This document shows positions 62,156-64,000 of a stretch of DNA of 64,000 nt, in pieces. The DNA is from a bacterium (GTDB lineage: Bacteria; Desulfobacterota; DSWW01). Made by a program: the position numbers and the translations under genes. Position 1 is the stretch's first letter, and each line of letters opens with the position of its first letter. The stretch covers positions 1-64,000 of the forward strand of contig JANQFG010000090.1 of NCBI GenBank assembly GCA_028277985.1. The letters run 5' to 3'. The notes beneath the pieces were generated by a model, which worked only from the letters and a program-made list of their open reading frames with translations, did no database searches and had not been told where the DNA came from.

Positions 62156-62959
62156 ATGACTGCTATTGAGAAGACCTCAGATAGAATGGCCTGGTTGAGC
62201 CATGCTTTCTTGTTGGCTCTCCTACCCGCTGTGTGCTACGCACTTGCCTTCTCCTATGAAGCTGGCTTTTCGAGCCATTTCGGAATGCCCCTCGGACTGG
62301 TACAGATCAATCTCGTCACTGTTGTTGCCGCCTTCTTTTCCTTGCTGGGAACAATGTTCGTTTTCTGGCTATTGGCTGACTTCCTTGTCTACCCAGTCTG
62401 GACGAAGTTGCCGGAGGCAATTCGACCAGCCTGCACCGTGTACGTGTATTTCTTCTTCATTCTGGTAGTGAAACTCCTGATAGCCCGTGGACCTTTGGCA
62501 GATCTGTGGCCCCTTCTGCTCCTTGTGTTCCTCTTCACTCTCTTCAACTTTCTACTACCCTTCCTCAACAGGTCTGACAAAAGGGAGTATAGAGAAAAAC
62601 TCCTTTCAAGGTTCGAAGAGGAGTCTCGTGCGGAGTGGTCGCCTCTTTTTCAGAGGATAGCAGACTCTGTCGGGATAGATGCATATAGGCTCTTGTTTGC
62701 GATACTTGGGCTTCTGTGGCTGGCATACTCAACCGGTCTCGGCAACGCTAGAAGCAAGAAGCATTATCCCGTACTCACGAATGCCCTTCATACGGCAGTA
62801 GTACGCGCTTACGGCGATACGTTTGTTACAGTCCTATACGATGCGGAATCGAAAGGAACCTCAAAGGAGTTCGGTGTCTACCGTGCAAAGCCAGGATCAA
62901 ACATTCAATTCGTAATCAGAGATATTGGCCCGCTTCGACTCGACGATCAACAGAATTAG
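62156..62959 (+). CDS. Multi-pass membrane protein of unknown function
   Basis: A 267-residue protein from the ATG at 62156. About five membrane segments are visible, including LALLPAVCYALAFSY, LVQINLVTVVAAFFSLLG, YVYFFFILVVKLLIA, WPLLLLVFLFTLFNFLLPFL and LLFAILGLLWLAYST, followed by a soluble C-terminal domain of about 65 residues. I do not recognise the family. Codon use is clearly more AT-rich than in the rest of the window. It is followed 21 nt later by a HEPN-like gene, so the four genes at this end may form one acquired unit. Confidence 0.55.
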   Translation: MTAIEKTSDRMAWLSHAFLLALLPAVCYALAFSYEAGFSSHFGMPLGLVQINLVTVVAAFFSLLGTMFVFWLLADFLVYPVWTKLPEAIRPACTVYVYFFFILVVKLLIARGPLADLWPLLLLVFLFTLFNFLLPFLNRSDKREYREKLLSRFEEESRAEWSPLFQRIADSVGIDAYRLLFAILGLLWLAYSTGLGNARSKKHYPVLTNALHTAVVRAYGDTFVTVLYDAESKGTSKEFGVYRAKPGSNIQFVIRDIGPLRLDDQQN

Positions 62960-62980
62960 ACACGAGAAGTTGAATGTCCA

Positions 62981-63682
62981 ATGAATGAAGACAGATTCGA
63001 TGTGAGATTCATTAACGTTCTTTGTGAACTTGAAGCCCTTGAACGCTATTTCGATTGCCTTGAGAAACAACTCCCGAGAATAGAAGCAGAGCACCAGGAA
63101 CGAACTCAGCAAGCAATTATCTCACTGAAATGTGATAACAAGAATTCTACTGACTACCGGGAGGTCCGTAACAAGCTTCTAGAGCTTCACTATTTCACGG
63201 AGCAGGTACTGCCAAGGTTCTTCAGAGGGCCTGTCTTGGTAAGTTCATGGGCCATCTTCGAGTCGGCTATCGCTGAGATTGCAGATGAAATCAGGAGACG
63301 CCAGGATCAATTTCTTAAGTTGAATGACATACGAGGAGACTTTCTCAATCGCACGAAGAACTACTTTGACCACATCCTCAGATTTCCCGTTCTACTCGAA
63401 GCAGAGGTCTGGCAGAAACTCCAGAGAATAATGATACTTCGTCACGCTATCGCACACGCAAACGGACGAATTGAGAGCATCAAGGATGCTGACGTTAAGA
63501 AGATAAGCCAGTGGATAGAAGAAGGGATTGGCGTGTCCATCGAACTAGATTGTATCATGCTCTCCGGTAATTATGTCAGGGAATCTTACACACTCATATC
63601 AAATACTATACGGGGCCTTATCGGGCGAGTGCAAGAGGCGTACCCAAATCCTATGGTTGATTCGTCAATGAAGAAAGGATAA
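62981..63682 (+). CDS. HEPN-motif protein
   Basis: A 233-residue helical protein. Near its centre is RIMILRHAIAHANGR, giving Arg154-x4-His159, the Rx4-6H signature of HEPN ribonucleases. Preceding helices (LVSSWAIFESAIAEIADEIR) fit the HEPN four-helix bundle, and an aromatic ELHYFTEQVLPRFF segment lies before them. HEPN proteins often serve in toxin-antitoxin or phage-defence systems, but some are structural. No canonical MNT antitoxin lies beside it in the window; the small zinc-ribbon gene follows after 3 nt. Confidence 0.6.
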   Translation: MNEDRFDVRFINVLCELEALERYFDCLEKQLPRIEAEHQERTQQAIISLKCDNKNSTDYREVRNKLLELHYFTEQVLPRFFRGPVLVSSWAIFESAIAEIADEIRRRQDQFLKLNDIRGDFLNRTKNYFDHILRFPVLLEAEVWQKLQRIMILRHAIAHANGRIESIKDADVKKISQWIEEGIGVSIELDCIMLSGNYVRESYTLISNTIRGLIGRVQEAYPNPMVDSSMKKG

Positions 63683-63685
63683 CTC

Positions 63686-63886
63686 ATGAAGACCCCGTTT
63701 TGTGAGAATATCAAATGCCCACTACATAGGATCCAAGTTGAACCTCACGTATCACGACTCACCGATCCCCCCAGGAGGATTGGTCGAAGCCAATTCAGAG
63801 AGAAGAACGGGAAGACCATCCATTTGTGTGAAGAGTGTCGCAAAGAGCGTGAGGAAAGAGCCGACCAATACGATTTTTTCACTTGA
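63686..63886 (+). CDS. Small zinc-ribbon-like protein
   Basis: A 66-residue, highly charged protein with paired cysteines at both ends: FCENIKCPLH near the start and LCEECRKERE near the end, suitable for one zinc ion. The rest is basic and polar. It starts 3 nt after the HEPN gene stop, within the same apparent operon. No family is recognised. It might be a nucleic-acid-binding accessory or an antitoxin-like partner of the HEPN protein; that is speculation. Confidence 0.5.
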   Translation: MKTPFCENIKCPLHRIQVEPHVSRLTDPPRRIGRSQFREKNGKTIHLCEECRKEREERADQYDFFT

Positions 63887-63908
63887 TTCGGACCTTGAGG
63901 AGTACGTA

Positions 63909-64000
63909 ATGGTCAAGAAGAAGTCACGAGCGCAACTGAAATCCGTTACGCTGAAGCTTCCATGGATGGACCTTGCTTGGCAGTCCGATGAGAGTGAAGT
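63909..64000 (+). CDS. N-terminal fragment of an unknown protein, cut by the window end
   Basis: An ATG at 63909 follows GAGGAGTACGTA, a convincing ribosome site, 22 nt after the previous stop. The 30 visible residues (MVKKKSRAQLKSVTLKLPWM and on) are basic then acidic and show no recognisable domain. It continues the AT-richer gene group and probably belongs to the same operon. Confidence 0.5.
   Translation, partial: MVKKKSRAQLKSVTLKLPWMDLAWQSDESE

Overview
The window looks like a chromosomal contig of an uncultured anaerobic member of the Desulfobacterota (former Deltaproteobacteria). The main clues are selenocysteine elongation factor SelB, a hybrid-cluster protein operon preceded by CRP/FNR-type palindromes, an ArsR-methyltransferase fusion of SahR type upstream of ahcY, a HEAT-like protein of the DVU0298 family, a sulfite-reductase-like siroheme/4Fe-4S protein, a Kor-HdrA/MvhD-HdrCB operon and a non-pyrrolysine MttB-type corrinoid methyltransferase. 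Base composition is GC-rich except for the last 2 kb. I see no rRNA, tRNA, CRISPR array, intact transposase or prophage.

Layout. 1-5.4 kb: envelope-type hypotheticals, a VanZ-like protein, a PAS/histidine kinase/receiver/GGDEF hybrid and a lone receiver. 5.6-10.6 kb: minus-strand selB-rmd-gmd-uppP (GDP-D-rhamnose supply and undecaprenyl phosphate recycling). 10.7-14.9 kb: serS, an unlisted 43-residue basic protein, a TRL-like lipoprotein, a YqeY protein and a siroheme/Fe-S protein, separated by unusual hexamer repeats. 15-18.3 kb: hcp operon for nitrosative stress. 18.4-22.5 kb: cytochrome bd oxidase, DVU0298-family and DsrE-like proteins, and a Fur/PerR regulator with its own operator. 22.6-26.2 kb: a cluster of REP-like repeats, an alpha/beta hydrolase, a polyprenyl synthase and a membrane-anchored coiled-coil protein.

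26.7-36.9 kb: korDABC, a HdrA-MvhD fusion, hdrC and hdrB in one tightly overlapping operon. It is followed by a zinc-ribbon protein, a hairpin-rich leader, an MttB-family methyltransferase, its corrinoid protein and an enoyl-CoA hydratase. I infer a module that links 2-oxoacid oxidation and methyl-group metabolism to ferredoxin and thiol/disulfide-type electron carriers.

36.9-54.0 kb: a lipid or polyketide-like biosynthetic locus that I cannot match to a known product. It has two stand-alone acyl carrier proteins, two KASIII-like enzymes (one with a broken catalytic triad), an acyl-AMP ligase, two ketoreductase-type SDRs, two methyltransferases (one resembling those of mycobacterial phenolic glycolipids), a hexapeptide acyltransferase, a lipoyl-free E2-type acyltransferase, GT2 and GT1 glycosyltransferases, a TVP38-type membrane protein and three paralogous alkaline-phosphatase-superfamily enzymes. 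This is the best candidate for an undescribed system.

54.2-59.1 kb: three exported or lipid-anchored proteins (a seven-bladed FG-GAP propeller, a phosphodiesterase-like lipoprotein, a secreted hydrolase with an InlB-type repeat), with a 174-bp palindromic MITE-like element among them. 59.2-61.6 kb: ahcY and sahR. 62.1-64 kb: an AT-richer, probably acquired cluster with a HEPN-motif protein.
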